Shown: positions 28,917 through 38,434, numbered from the stretch's first letter. The stretch is 64,000 nt of DNA from Yersinia frederiksenii ATCC 33641 (GCF_000754805.1 NZ_KN150731.1:248001-312000), one strand, 5' to 3'. Program-made: numbers and translations. The notes: a model not told the origin generated them from the sequence alone.

Positions 28917-30533
28917 ATGCGCTATTTCCGTTATGCATTGTGTGCCGCATTAGTTGGCACAGCGCTGGGCGCGGCAAATGCTGCTGATGTCCCTGCGGGC
29001 ACCGTACTGGCTGAAAAACAAGAAATTGTTCGTCATATTAAAGATGAACCCGCCTCCCTCGATCCGATGAAAGCTGTTGGGTTAATCGAGGCCCAGGTTG
29101 CCCGAGATCTGTTCGAAGGGCTGGTTAATCAAGATGCACATGGCCAAATAATTCCAGGTGTGGCTGCAAAATGGCAAACAACAGATAACCAAACCTATCT
29201 ATTTACCTTACGTAAAGATGCGAAATGGTCTAATGGCGAACCTGTGACGGCGCAAGATTTTGTTTATAGTTGGCGTCGTTTGGTTGACCCTAAAAGTTTA
29301 TCTCCTTTTGCCTGGTTTGCTGAACTGGCCGGAATGGAAAATGCGCAGCAAATTATTGCGGGGAAAATGCCACCGGAGGCTCTTGGGGTCAGTGCGGTTG
29401 ATAATTATACGCTTAAAGTTAAACTCAGCAAACCGGTGCCTTATTTCCCAAGCCTGACAGCAAATTTCAGTTTATTCCCGGTTCCATCCACCGTAATTGA
29501 AAAATATGGTAGTGACTGGACTAAGGTGGGAAATTTAGTTGGAAACGGCGCATTTAAATTGCAAGATAGAGTAGTGAATGAAAAGTTAGTACTGGTCCCC
29601 AATGAGTCTTATTGGGACCATGCCCATACTGTGCTAACTAAAGTGACGTTTATTCCCATTAATCAGGAAGCCAATGCCACTAAACGCTACCAAGCGGGTG
29701 ATATTGATATTACAGAGTCATTTCCGAAAAATTTATATCAGAAGTTATTAAAAGATATTCCTGGGCAGGTTTATACTCCCGATCAGTTAGGCACTTATTA
29801 TTACGCATTTAATACACAACGTGCGCCAACAAGTGATGTGCGAGTGCGTAAAGCACTATCTTATGCCATAGATCGCAAAATTATCGCTGAAAAAGTATTA
29901 GGTACCGGAGAAAAACCTGCCTACCACTTTACACCAGATGTTACCGCGGGCTATCACCCGGTGGCGAATTTATTACAGCAGCAAGACCAGGAAGAATTGA
30001 ATACTCAAGCTAAAGCGCTGTTACACGCCGCAGGCTATGGTCCTGATAAACCTTTAAAATTATCTCTGTTGTATAATACCTCTGATAATAATCAGAAACT
30101 GGCCATTGCCATTGCCTCCATGTGGAAGAAGACCCTGGGCGTGGATGTCAATATGATTAACCAGGAGTGGAAGACATACATTGATAGCCGCAATACCGGT
30201 AATTTTGATGTAGTCCGTGCATCATGGGTCGGCGATTACAATGAGCCATCGACGTTCCTGTCACTGCTGACATCGACTCACAGTGGTAATATCGCCAAAT
30301 TTAATAGTGCAGATTATGATCGTTTAATGAGTGAAGCGGGCAAGCAGACCAATTCTAAAGCATTAAGTGAAGATTATAATAAAGCCGAACAAATTATTGC
30401 AGAGCAAGTGCCGATTGCACCAATATACCAATTCACTAATGGGCGATTAATTAAACCTTGGGTGAAAGGTTATCCTATTACCAACCCTGAAGATGTGGCA
30501 TATAGCCACACTATATACATTATCAAGCATTAA
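28917..30533 (+). CDS. mppA: Periplasmic murein tripeptide-binding protein MppA
   Basis: Solute-binding protein, family 5, 538 residues. In E. coli it delivers L-Ala-gamma-D-Glu-meso-DAP to the Opp permease. It has a signal peptide with AxA cleavage near residue 23 (CAALVGTALGAANA|ADVPAG). The body is very close to my recollection of E. coli MppA (VRHIKDEPASLDP, ITESFPKNLYQKLLKDIPGQVYTP, ending DVAYSHTIYIIKH), which favours MppA over OppA. No permease genes adjoin, as expected. A hairpin follows the stop. Confidence 0.93.
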   Translation: MRYFRYALCAALVGTALGAANAADVPAGTVLAEKQEIVRHIKDEPASLDPMKAVGLIEAQVARDLFEGLVNQDAHGQIIPGVAAKWQTTDNQTYLFTLRKDAKWSNGEPVTAQDFVYSWRRLVDPKSLSPFAWFAELAGMENAQQIIAGKMPPEALGVSAVDNYTLKVKLSKPVPYFPSLTANFSLFPVPSTVIEKYGSDWTKVGNLVGNGAFKLQDRVVNEKLVLVPNESYWDHAHTVLTKVTFIPINQEANATKRYQAGDIDITESFPKNLYQKLLKDIPGQVYTPDQLGTYYYAFNTQRAPTSDVRVRKALSYAIDRKIIAEKVLGTGEKPAYHFTPDVTAGYHPVANLLQQQDQEELNTQAKALLHAAGYGPDKPLKLSLLYNTSDNNQKLAIAIASMWKKTLGVDVNMINQEWKTYIDSRNTGNFDVVRASWVGDYNEPSTFLSLLTSTHSGNIAKFNSADYDRLMSEAGKQTNSKALSEDYNKAEQIIAEQVPIAPIYQFTNGRLIKPWVKGYPITNPEDVAYSHTIYIIKH

Positions 30534-30551
30534 TATTGATAGTAGCAAATA

Positions 30552-30580
30552 AGCCGCCGGTATTAACCGGTGGCTCTTTA
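30552..30580 (+). terminator. Terminator after mppA
   Basis: Ten-base-pair stem AGCCGCCGGT/ACCGGTGGCT with loop ATTA, followed by a modest CTTTA tract. Confidence 0.7.
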
Positions 30581-30617
30581 TATTCAATAGCTAATTAGAG
30601 ATGTAAAGAATAGAGAG

Positions 30618-30959
30618 CTACTTTAGATTATGTCGCTTAGGCACAATTGCTGAGATGGAAATCATAAATCCAGTCAATGATGCTACGATTAACGGAAAAA
30701 TAAAGGCATCTGAAGATCTCAATGGATTATTTATATCAATAATTATCACAAAAAAGAATGAGCTGGTTGCAAAGGTTGATGACGAATATAACTCATTAAG
30801 TTTGTATTGCAGATTTTCTAATGCAAATGGTGGTGTCTTTTTTGAAATGCCATCCCAAATAATATGTATTAGCATGTAAGAAATACAGATAATGCAATAA
30901 AACTTGGTCAACTCATCTGTCGTCTGTGGTGAGTACCAATGGGGGGAAAGTGGCTCCAA
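30618..30959 (-). CDS. Unknown small membrane protein, coupled to upstream gene
   Basis: I do not recognise this family. A 113-residue, AT-rich gene with three likely membrane segments: about residues 19-37, 60-76 and 86-105. The only start that keeps the first segment with its N-terminal tail is TTG at 30959, one base after the stop of the upstream small gene. GGTGA six bases before it would let terminating ribosomes restart. A shorter product from an internal ATG (residue 29) is possible. The small size and pairing with a tiny glycine-rich membrane peptide recall bacteriocin immunity or holin-like proteins, but nothing proves that. Confidence 0.45.
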   Translation of the reverse strand: MEPLSPHWYSPQTTDELTKFYCIICISYMLIHIIWDGISKKTPPFALENLQYKLNELYSSSTFATSSFFFVIIIDINNPLRSSDAFIFPLIVASLTGFMISISAIVPKRHNLK

Positions 30960-30960
30960 T

Positions 30961-31149
30961 TTAGTTCACCAAAACTTTGCTCAGATAGGCACCAGCTATA
31001 AGTACGCCTCCAATTGCTGCAAATGTGAATGCAAGGGAAGCTGTAACGGTTAATGCGGGGACTAAAAATGATAAGCCTCCCGTCAGTGCAAACCCTGCTC
31101 CTGCGCCACCAATTAATGCTTTCATTAACGTAATGAAGCTGATTTCCAT
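30961..31149 (-). CDS. Unknown 62-residue glycine-rich membrane peptide
   Basis: No family recognised. It begins MEISFITLMKALIGG. The glycine/alanine-rich hydrophobic body has two likely spans (about 9-32 and 33-57) separated by a proline, and only a few charged residues. AAGGAATA about ten bases upstream supports ATG 31149; an in-frame TTG at 31173 is an alternative. The composition, with GG and GAGAG steps, is like small pore-forming peptides or bacteriocins. It is followed directly by a second small membrane gene. The promoter would be in 31150-31350. Confidence 0.5.
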   Translation of the reverse strand: MEISFITLMKALIGGAGAGFALTGGLSFLVPALTVTASLAFTFAAIGGVLIAGAYLSKVLVN

Positions 31150-31351
31150 AATCAATATTCCTTGAGTATACAACGTGGTAACTAGAAAAATTGTACACCA
31201 AAGCCTGAGGGGCTCCCGCTGACTTTATTCTTATGTATCCTTAACTATATTGGTTTTTTGGCAATATTTTCATGTTACATGATCTGATGAATACATTAAG
31301 CACGGTTGCTTTTGATGATAATTCTTACAAAGCTGCGTGCTATTTTACTGG

Positions 31352-31366
31352 GGATAGCGGCTATCC
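31352..31366. promoter_or_regulatory. Perfect 7-1-7 palindrome upstream of zntB
   Basis: GGATAGCGGCTATCC lies 83 bases before the zntB start, in the divergent region with the small membrane genes. It could be a repressor or activator site; no known consensus assigned. Confidence 0.45.
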
Positions 31367-31448
31367 GCGGACATCGACTTTAAAGATCAGGTTGCTAGCG
31401 CTACACTGAGCTAATTGCATGATAAATGCCGAAATAGAGGATGTTGTC

Positions 31449-32432
31449 GTGGATGTAGTCGAAGGAAAAGCACTTCAAGTCTCGGATGCCGTTTATGCTT
31501 ATCAGCTTGATGGGAAAGGGGGAGTGGCATCAATCAGCACGGATGCCATTGCCACTGCTGAGCAACCTTGTTGGTTGCATTTGGATTACACCTACCCGGA
31601 AAGCGCCGCTTGGCTGCAAAATACCCCATTACTTCCAGAGGTGGTTCGTGATGGGCTGGCAGGCGAGAGTGTCCGCCCTAAAGTCACTCGTTTGGGTGAT
31701 GGCACAATGATAACTTTGCGAGGTATCAATTTTAATAATGATGCCCGCCCAGATCAGTTAGTCACCATCCGGGTTTATATGACGGATAAGTTAATCGTCT
31801 CGACCCGGCACCGCAAAGTTTATTCCATTGATGATGTACTGAACGATTTACAAAGTGGTACTGGCCCTACAGACAGTGGTAATTGGCTGGTGGAGATTGT
31901 TGATGGCCTGACGGACCACACCAGTGAGTTTATCGAAGATCTGCATGACAAAATTATCGATCTTGAAGATGATTTGCTGGAACAAAAAATCCCCCAACGT
32001 GGTCAGATGGCATTGTTACGCAAGCAGTTGATTGTATTGCGCCGGTATATGGCTCCCCAGCGTGATGTTTTTTCCCGCCTGGCCAGCGAGCGTTTGCCGT
32101 GGATGAGTGATGATGATCGTCGCCGGATGCAGGAGATCTCCGAGCGTTTGGGGCGCGGCCTAGAGGATTTAGACTCTAGCATTGCACGTACTGCGGTATT
32201 GTCCGATGAAATTAGCTCTTTAATGGCGGATGCCATGAACCGACGGACCTACACCATGTCACTTCTGGCAATGGTGTTTTTGCCGACCACTTTTTTAACC
32301 GGACTATTTGGCGTCAACCTTGGGGGAATTCCCGGTAATACCTACTCCTTTGGTTTTGCCACATTCTGCATGATGTTAGTGGTTTTGGTGTTAGCTGTTG
32401 CTTGGTGGTTAAAACGCAGTAAATGGCTCTAG
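31449..32432 (+). CDS. zntB: Zinc transporter ZntB (CorA family)
   Basis: Inner-membrane zinc transporter of the CorA/2-TM-GxN family, working as a pentamer; proton-driven zinc uptake is reported for E. coli. A long cytoplasmic N-terminal funnel domain is followed by the stalk helix ([29 protein letters not shown]) and two C-terminal spans flanking the pore motif GVN ([18 protein letters not shown]). GTG 31449 gives the 327 residues usual for the family, with GAGG nine bases upstream. An in-frame ATG at 31419 would add ten residues. Confidence 0.93.
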   Translation: MDVVEGKALQVSDAVYAYQLDGKGGVASISTDAIATAEQPCWLHLDYTYPESAAWLQNTPLLPEVVRDGLAGESVRPKVTRLGDGTMITLRGINFNNDARPDQLVTIRVYMTDKLIVSTRHRKVYSIDDVLNDLQSGTGPTDSGNWLVEIVDGLTDHTSEFIEDLHDKIIDLEDDLLEQKIPQRGQMALLRKQLIVLRRYMAPQRDVFSRLASERLPWMSDDDRRRMQEISERLGRGLEDLDSSIARTAVLSDEISSLMADAMNRRTYTMSLLAMVFLPTTFLTGLFGVNLGGIPGNTYSFGFATFCMMLVVLVLAVAWWLKRSKWL

Positions 32433-32490
32433 TTGGCATTAGATAGGTCAGTAAAATAGTATGCCAGATAGGGGGTTAATCACTGCAAAA

Positions 32491-32504
32491 TTGAGCCATA
32501 TCAA
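32491..32504 (+). promoter_or_regulatory. FNR box of fnrS
   Basis: TTGAGCCATATCAA matches the FNR consensus TTGAT-N4-ATCAA at nine of ten defined bases. Its centre (32497.5) is 41.5 bp before the expected RNA start at 32539, the class II activator position. A -10-like CATTAT is at 32527-32532. Confidence 0.88.
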
Positions 32505-32538
32505 GATTAGGTGGTTATGACTCAGGCATTATCACTTT

Positions 32539-32661
32539 GCAGGTGAATGCAACGTCAAGCGATGGGCGTTGCGCTCCATATTTGTAATACTTTTATTTTG
32601 AATTACTGCATAGCACATAATTGTTACGATGCCGATGTTGTCTCAACATCGGCATTTTTTT
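32539..32661 (+). ncRNA. fnrS: Small regulatory RNA FnrS
   Basis: Anaerobically induced, Hfq-dependent RNA that represses mRNAs of aerobic metabolism and oxidative-stress enzymes. The 5' region (GCAGGTGAATGCAACGTCAA and the following GCGATGGGCGTTGCGCTCCATA) and the middle (GAATTACTGCATAGCACA) agree with my recollection of E. coli FnrS. The 3' end is a terminator with a perfect 12-bp stem. It lies between zntB and ttcA, the E. coli position except that dbpA is missing here. Confidence 0.93.
32629..32661 (+). terminator. Terminator of fnrS
   Basis: ATGCCGATGTTG pairs perfectly with CAACATCGGCAT around a TCT loop, followed by seven T. Confidence 0.95.
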
Positions 32662-32749
32662 ATGCATTTTTTGGGCACTAAGCCGCCATGAGCGCTAGGA
32701 AGAGAACTCGCCTCTGAACCATGGGGGAGAGGCGATATCTATTAGCGAT

Positions 32750-33706
32750 TTATTTGATTTCTAACACATCAAGACGAACCAGCGGCTGTTTTTCACTCTC
32801 TTCGTCATCTTCAGGTTGCCAGCCCACAGGTTGTAGTGGCAATTCTTCGCGATCAAAAGCCAAATCCCCACCATCCACAATTTCGCTGTTATGAGTAATA
32901 CTTTTAAAATCAAACAGCTTATGGTCATTTAAGTGTGACGGCACCACATTTTGCATGGCACTAAACATGGTTTCGATACGTCCTGGATACTGTTTATCCC
33001 AGTCACGTAGCATATCTTTGATAACCTGACGTTGCAGGTTAGGTTGTGAGCCGCATAAGTTACAAGGAATAATAGGGTACTCTCTGGCAACAGCGAAACG
33101 TTCAATATCTTTTTCACGACAATAGGCCAGCGGGCGAATGACCACATGTTTACCATCATCACTCATCAGCTTTGGTGGCATGCCTTTTAATTTTCCGCCA
33201 TAGAACATGTTCAGGAACAGGGTCTGCAAAATATCATCGCGATGATGACCAAGGGCTATCTTAGTCGCGCCTAACTCGCTGGCGGTACGGTATAAAATCC
33301 CACGACGCAGGCGTGAGCACAGTGAGCAGGTGGTTTTCCCTTCCGGAATAATCTCTTTAACGATCCCGTAGGTGTTCTCTTCAACAATCTTATACTCCAC
33401 TCCCTGTTTATCCAGGTAAGCAGGCAAGATATCTTCAGGGAAACCCGGCTGTTTCTGATCCAGATTGACAGCAATCAGGGTGAAATTTATTGGGGCACTT
33501 TTTTGCAGATTTTGCAAAATATCCAGCATGGTATAGCTGTCTTTACCACCCGATAGGCAAACCATCACACGGTCGCCTTCTTCAATCATATTAAAATCAG
33601 CAATTGCCTGGCCGACATTGCGACGCAGACGTTTTTGCAATTTATTCAAATTGTAGTGTTCTTTTTGATTAACCACTTGTTTTTCTTGCATTTGTTCTTG
33701 ACTCAT
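32750..33706 (-). CDS. ttcA: tRNA 2-thiocytidine(32) synthetase
   Basis: Adds sulfur to cytidine 32 in certain tRNAs, using ATP and an iron-sulfur cluster. PP-loop SGGKDSYT lies near residue 50, and the two Cys pairs CSLC and CNLC hold the cluster with RRGILYRTA and [19 protein letters not shown]. The product is 318 residues from ATG 33706 (MSQEQ...). Two ATGs at 33724/33721 and another at 33691 are alternatives, and none has a clear Shine-Dalgarno, so the N-terminus is uncertain by some residues. Confidence 0.94.
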   Translation of the reverse strand: MSQEQMQEKQVVNQKEHYNLNKLQKRLRRNVGQAIADFNMIEEGDRVMVCLSGGKDSYTMLDILQNLQKSAPINFTLIAVNLDQKQPGFPEDILPAYLDKQGVEYKIVEENTYGIVKEIIPEGKTTCSLCSRLRRGILYRTASELGATKIALGHHRDDILQTLFLNMFYGGKLKGMPPKLMSDDGKHVVIRPLAYCREKDIERFAVAREYPIIPCNLCGSQPNLQRQVIKDMLRDWDKQYPGRIETMFSAMQNVVPSHLNDHKLFDFKSITHNSEIVDGGDLAFDREELPLQPVGWQPEDDEESEKQPLVRLDVLEIK

Positions 33707-33824
33707 ATCCAATTGGGGCATCATGGGGCACTGTTGCTATGGCGTAAGTTTATCATTCAATAAGCGTATAGATTAGTTTTTTAATTTATGAATTAGTATT
33801 GTTATCGGGGGGCAGAATAGTTTC

Positions 33825-34676
33825 TTATACAAAAATATTTGAGTTTACAATGGTTTTAATAATGTCCCCATCGTCAACATCGACAAAGTCAGCAACAATA
33901 ATGCCCATTACTTGTTTCTCACGATACTGTTTGCAGATCCAGACATTCATACCCTCAATTAAATGATGGCCTGCTGCACCGGTATAGGGCATTAATAACC
34001 CCGATACACTGAGAAAATTAATAAATAAATCCTGAGCACGTTTGTTTTTTGCCTCTGAGAGTAAAGCTGTAACAAACTTTCGTTTAAAATGTATATTTAA
34101 TGCGTTATAGCCAGCATAGTGGTCTTGGACATGTATATTGAAGTGACTATTTTTAATTTTAAAGCTAGTGTCGTCTTTCCAAGGGGTGGCATTAATACCA
34201 ATGTTATCACCGGAATAACGCCGTAGCAGAATTATTTTCCCTCTAACCTCATTGATTTTAGGTATTTTATTTTCCAAATAAAACACATTACCATAGTGTT
34301 TAAGATAGCGTTTCCGCATGACCTCATGAAATTTCTTAATGCTATTTTCTGTCGTATGCTCTTGTTTAACCGATAAAATGATAAATTCTGAAGGGTTGTG
34401 AATTAAAAAATCAACGCAAATCCTAAGAATATCGCCAAATTGTTGCTTTAGAAAGACCGCACCATGATGCATGGTGAATACATCCTCAATAAGACGGCAT
34501 CTGGCATCCAAAAATCTTACTCCATTATCAAGCTGTTCTTCTATATTCCACGATTGTGTCTGAGTAAATCCACCGCCAGAAATATTTATATTAAATGATG
34601 CGGAATCATGCGTTCCAGGTATGGATATTTGGCTTAGTAGCGTTGAATCATTGAGGTGGGACATCCAAGTCTGCAT
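33825..34676 (-). CDS. Phosphatidylinositol-specific phospholipase C-like protein (X domain)
   Basis: A 283-residue protein with the PI-PLC X-domain plan. SIPGTHDSA gives the first catalytic His (His23), QLDNGVRFLDARCR follows, and TMHHGAVF gives the second catalytic His region (70-71). HNPSEFIILSVKQE and RGKIILLRRY continue the barrel. Bacterial relatives cleave phosphatidylinositol, and some are virulence factors. There is no signal peptide, so it is either cytoplasmic or exported by another route. AAGGAG before the ATG supports the start. The gene and flanks are clearly more AT-rich than neighbours, which suggests horizontal acquisition. No partner gene adjoins. Confidence 0.85.
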   Translation of the reverse strand: MQTWMSHLNDSTLLSQISIPGTHDSASFNINISGGGFTQTQSWNIEEQLDNGVRFLDARCRLIEDVFTMHHGAVFLKQQFGDILRICVDFLIHNPSEFIILSVKQEHTTENSIKKFHEVMRKRYLKHYGNVFYLENKIPKINEVRGKIILLRRYSGDNIGINATPWKDDTSFKIKNSHFNIHVQDHYAGYNALNIHFKRKFVTALLSEAKNKRAQDLFINFLSVSGLLMPYTGAAGHHLIEGMNVWICKQYREKQVMGIIVADFVDVDDGDIIKTIVNSNIFV

Positions 34677-34845
34677 AAATTACTCCTTATGATTGAAATG
34701 GTAATAAAGTTATATTACGTGATGTCATTAATAGCATCTGTGTATTAATTTGATAAATTAAATTTCGAACTGGCGATAAGTTATCACTTTATTTAATACG
34801 CTGGCATTTCAACTTTAAAATAGAGGGTAATAAAAACAGTCACTA

Positions 34846-34879
34846 TGTAAAAAGCCAGTCAGTAGAAACCGACTGGCTT
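34846..34879 (-). terminator. Rho-independent terminator of nifJ
   Basis: On the minus strand AAGCCAGTC/GACTGGCTT, nine base pairs, followed by TTTTTA. Confidence 0.9.
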
Positions 34880-34900
34880 GTGGGGGGGCGCGAGAATTTA

Positions 34901-37900
34901 TTACTCTGTTGGTGCTTTATCCGCCTTACCTGCCAATAAACTTAAAAAGTCATAGCGCTTTTTCAGGTCTTTTTCCGCTGCCGCGTACAGTTGTGCGGCC
35001 ACTTCTGGCTCTTGGGTATTGAGTCGGCGGAAACGCTGTTCCTTCATCAGTGTGGTGCTCAGGTCACTGCTGGGTGGGCGAGAGTCTAGCGCTAGCGCCA
35101 CTTTACCTTCATCAACGCGACGCGGATCAAAACGATATAGCGGCCAGAAACCGGTGGCAGTTAATTGCTTCATTTGATCATGGCTATAGGCCAAGTCGTA
35201 ACCGTGCTCTTCACAAGGGCTGTAAGCAATAATCAGGGATGGGCCAGGATAAGCTTCGGCCTCTTGAATGGCTTTCACGGTCTGATTGAGCTGGGCACCT
35301 AACGAAATCTGCGCCACATAAACATGGCCATACATCATCATGCTGACACCTAAATCTTTGCGTGCCTTACGTTTACCGTGTTCGCCAAATTTGGTCACCG
35401 CCCCCATAGGGGTGGCTTTGGATTGCTGGCCACCGGTATTGGAGTAACACTGAGTATCCAACACCAGTACATTGACGTTTTCGGTCAAGCTGAGCACATG
35501 GTCAAGGCCACCAAAGCCGATGTCATAGGCCCAACCATCTCCACCAATCAGCCAAATAGATTTATCCACCAAATAGTCGGCGTCAGTGGCTAATTGCAGG
35601 GCATCATTCCCCGGAATTCCTCGCAAAACCTGCCGTAACTGTGTGACTTGCTCACGGCGAACTTCAGGTGTTGCCTCCTGTTCAAGCAGTTGGCTGACCA
35701 GTTCTGCCGGCAGTTGTGGTGCCAATTGATTGATTAAACGAATCACTCGCTGACGATGTTGATCGACAGTGAGGCGGAAGCCCAAACCGAACTCGGCGTT
35801 ATCCTCGAACAGTGAGTTTGCCCAGGCTGGGCCACGGCCCTCAGCATTGGTGGTGTAAGGTGTGGTCGGCAGGTTGCCACCATAAATTGAAGAACAACCG
35901 GTGGCGTTCGCAATTAACAGACGGTCGCCATACAACTGGGTCAATAATTTAATATACGGCGTTTCACCACAGCCTGAACAAGCACCAGAGTACTCAAACA
36001 GCGGTGAAATCAGCTGAGAGGTGCGAATATCGATACGTTCCATCTGGGTTTTATCGATTTCTGGCAAGTTGAGGAAGAAATCATAGTGGGCCTTTTCTTC
36101 CACCAGATGTTCCAGCCGCGGTTTCATGTTAATGGCTCTAATTTCTGGGTTTTGACGATCTTTCGCCGGGCAGACCTCATAACACAGGTTACAGCCGGTG
36201 CAGTCTTCAGGTGCCACTTGCAAAACATACTTCTGCCCGCGCATATCGCGCGCTTTTACATCCAATGATTGCAAACTGTCTGGCGCGCCAGCCATGGCGG
36301 CCGGTGGTACCACTTTAGCGCGAATGGCTGAATGAGGGCAGGCGGCGACACAGTGGTTACATTGGGTACACAGGTCGGGCTGCCAGATAGGAATATCTTC
36401 AGCAATATTGCGTTTTTCCCACTGGGTGGTGCCCACCGGCCAGGTGCCATCAGGGGGGAAGGCGGAAACCGGTAAAGCATCCCCTAAACCTGCTAGCATG
36501 GTGGCGGTCACTGTTTTAACAAAGTCCGGTGCTTGGTCGGAGACGATCGGCGGGCGCATCGGGCTGTTTTCATTAATCGGTTGCAGTGGAATTTCCACCA
36601 ATGCATCGAGGGTAGCATCAAGAGCTTGCCAGTTGCGGGTGACAATTTCTGGCCCTTTATTGCTGTAACTACGGTCAATTGCTGCCCGTAATTGCTCCAG
36701 TGCCATTGCCGTTGGCAATATTTGTGTCAGATGGAAGAAAGCCATCTGCATGACGGTATTGATGCGCGCGCCCAGTTTGCATTCGCGCGCAATTTTCGCG
36801 GCATTAATGACAAACAGACGGGCATTGCGCTGGTGCAATACGGCTTGAACTTCCTGAGGCAAACGCTGCCACATTTCCTCTGCCCTGAAAGGGGTATTAA
36901 TCAGGAAGATACCGCCAGGTTTTAGTCGCTCGGCCATCTGGTAAGTATCAATAAACTGCAACTGATGGCAGCCGACAAAATCGGCCTGACTGACCAGATA
37001 GGCTGAATTAATTGGCGTTTCACTGACACGCAAGTGCGAGACCGTCAAGCCTCCGGCCTTTTTGGAGTCATAAACAAAGTAACCCTGCGCATAGAGCGCG
37101 GTACTGTTGCCGATAATCTTAATATTGTTTTTGGTGGCGGAAACCGAACCGTCACTGCCAAGGCCGTAGAACAAGGCCTCGAGTGTGGCGCGCTGCTCGA
37201 TTTTCTCATCTGTTAGCGGCAGTGAAAGGCCGGTAACATCATCAAAAATGCCCACGGTAAAGCGCGGGCGCGGCAAGTCTAATGACAACTCGTTGAATAT
37301 CGCCAGAACACAATCGGGGCCAAATTCTTTAGAAGACAAACCATAGCGGCCCCCAATCACTTTCGGCAAGGTTGCTCGTTCACCACGACTATAAGCTTCT
37401 GCCAGTGCGGTCATCACATCCAGATAGAGTGGTTCAGCCAATGCGCCGGGCTCTTTGGTGCGATCCAGTACCGCAATTTTGCTCACTGATGGCGGCAAAA
37501 CACTCAACAAATGCTCCGCGGAGAAGGGGCGGAATAACCGCACTTTTAGCACACCGACTTTCTCACCACGAGTCAGCAAGCTATCAATCACTTCTTCGCA
37601 GGTGCCAATCGCTGACCCCATTAAGATAATGACACGCTCTGCTTGCGGGTGGCCGTAATATTCAAATGGTTTATATTCGCGCCCGGTGGCTGCGGCAAAT
37701 GCTTGCATGGCATCAGCAACATGCTGATAGGTATTGTTATACCAAGGATTGGTCGCTTCACGAGACTGGAAATAGGTATCAGGGTTGGCTGAGGTGCCGC
37801 GCACCACCGGATGATCTGGTGACAAGGCGCGGCTACGATGGTCGTCGATCCCTTTTTGCGGCAATAACTGACGCAGAGTGTCATCGCTAAGAGGCACGAT

Positions 37901-38434
37901 TTTATTGATTTCATGTGAGGTCCGAAAACCATCAAAGAAATGAATAAATGGAATGCGGCTATTAAGGGTTGCCACCTGCGCAATCAAGGCGAAATCTTGA
38001 GCTTCCTGAACACTGCTGGCGCATAACATCGCACAACCGGTCTGGCGTACCGCCATCACATCGGAGTGGTCACCAAAGATAGACAGCGCGTGGGTTGCAA
38101 TGGTTCGGGCCGCAACATGCAGGACAAAAGGTGTCAGTTCGCCCGCCAGCTTATATAGCGTGGGGATCATCAACAACAAGCCCTGCGAAGAGGTAAATGA
38201 GGTCGACAGCGCTCCGGTTTGCAATGCGCCATGCACCGTGGCAATGGCACCGCCTTCCGACTGCATTTCAACCACTCGGGGAACGTCACCCCAAATATTA
38301 ACTTTACCGTCACCAGACCAGGCATCGGCTTGTTCGGCCATGGTGGAGCTTGGCGTAATGGGGTAGATGGCGATAACTTCACTGGCGCGATAGGCCACCG
38401 AAGCTACTGCACTGTTACCGTCAGTCGTAATCAT
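34901..38434 (-). CDS. nifJ: Pyruvate:flavodoxin/ferredoxin oxidoreductase
   Basis: Single-chain 1177-residue enzyme that oxidises pyruvate to acetyl-CoA and CO2 while reducing flavodoxin or ferredoxin (YdbK in E. coli). Domains in order: pyrimidine-binding domain (SEVIAIYPITPSSTMAE), transketolase C-like domain, EKR linker, two 4Fe-4S clusters (CTQCNHCVAACPH and CTGCNLCYEVCPAK), and the TPP domain with CSGCGETPYIKL, GDGWAYDIGFGGLDHVL and the distal cluster cysteine. It is a monocistronic unit with its own terminator. The start ATG 38434 is preceded by AAGG. Confidence 0.96.
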   Translation of the reverse strand: MITTDGNSAVASVAYRASEVIAIYPITPSSTMAEQADAWSGDGKVNIWGDVPRVVEMQSEGGAIATVHGALQTGALSTSFTSSQGLLLMIPTLYKLAGELTPFVLHVAARTIATHALSIFGDHSDVMAVRQTGCAMLCASSVQEAQDFALIAQVATLNSRIPFIHFFDGFRTSHEINKIVPLSDDTLRQLLPQKGIDDHRSRALSPDHPVVRGTSANPDTYFQSREATNPWYNNTYQHVADAMQAFAAATGREYKPFEYYGHPQAERVIILMGSAIGTCEEVIDSLLTRGEKVGVLKVRLFRPFSAEHLLSVLPPSVSKIAVLDRTKEPGALAEPLYLDVMTALAEAYSRGERATLPKVIGGRYGLSSKEFGPDCVLAIFNELSLDLPRPRFTVGIFDDVTGLSLPLTDEKIEQRATLEALFYGLGSDGSVSATKNNIKIIGNSTALYAQGYFVYDSKKAGGLTVSHLRVSETPINSAYLVSQADFVGCHQLQFIDTYQMAERLKPGGIFLINTPFRAEEMWQRLPQEVQAVLHQRNARLFVINAAKIARECKLGARINTVMQMAFFHLTQILPTAMALEQLRAAIDRSYSNKGPEIVTRNWQALDATLDALVEIPLQPINENSPMRPPIVSDQAPDFVKTVTATMLAGLGDALPVSAFPPDGTWPVGTTQWEKRNIAEDIPIWQPDLCTQCNHCVAACPHSAIRAKVVPPAAMAGAPDSLQSLDVKARDMRGQKYVLQVAPEDCTGCNLCYEVCPAKDRQNPEIRAINMKPRLEHLVEEKAHYDFFLNLPEIDKTQMERIDIRTSQLISPLFEYSGACSGCGETPYIKLLTQLYGDRLLIANATGCSSIYGGNLPTTPYTTNAEGRGPAWANSLFEDNAEFGLGFRLTVDQHRQRVIRLINQLAPQLPAELVSQLLEQEATPEVRREQVTQLRQVLRGIPGNDALQLATDADYLVDKSIWLIGGDGWAYDIGFGGLDHVLSLTENVNVLVLDTQCYSNTGGQQSKATPMGAVTKFGEHGKRKARKDLGVSMMMYGHVYVAQISLGAQLNQTVKAIQEAEAYPGPSLIIAYSPCEEHGYDLAYSHDQMKQLTATGFWPLYRFDPRRVDEGKVALALDSRPPSSDLSTTLMKEQRFRRLNTQEPEVAAQLYAAAEKDLKKRYDFLSLLAGKADKAPTE

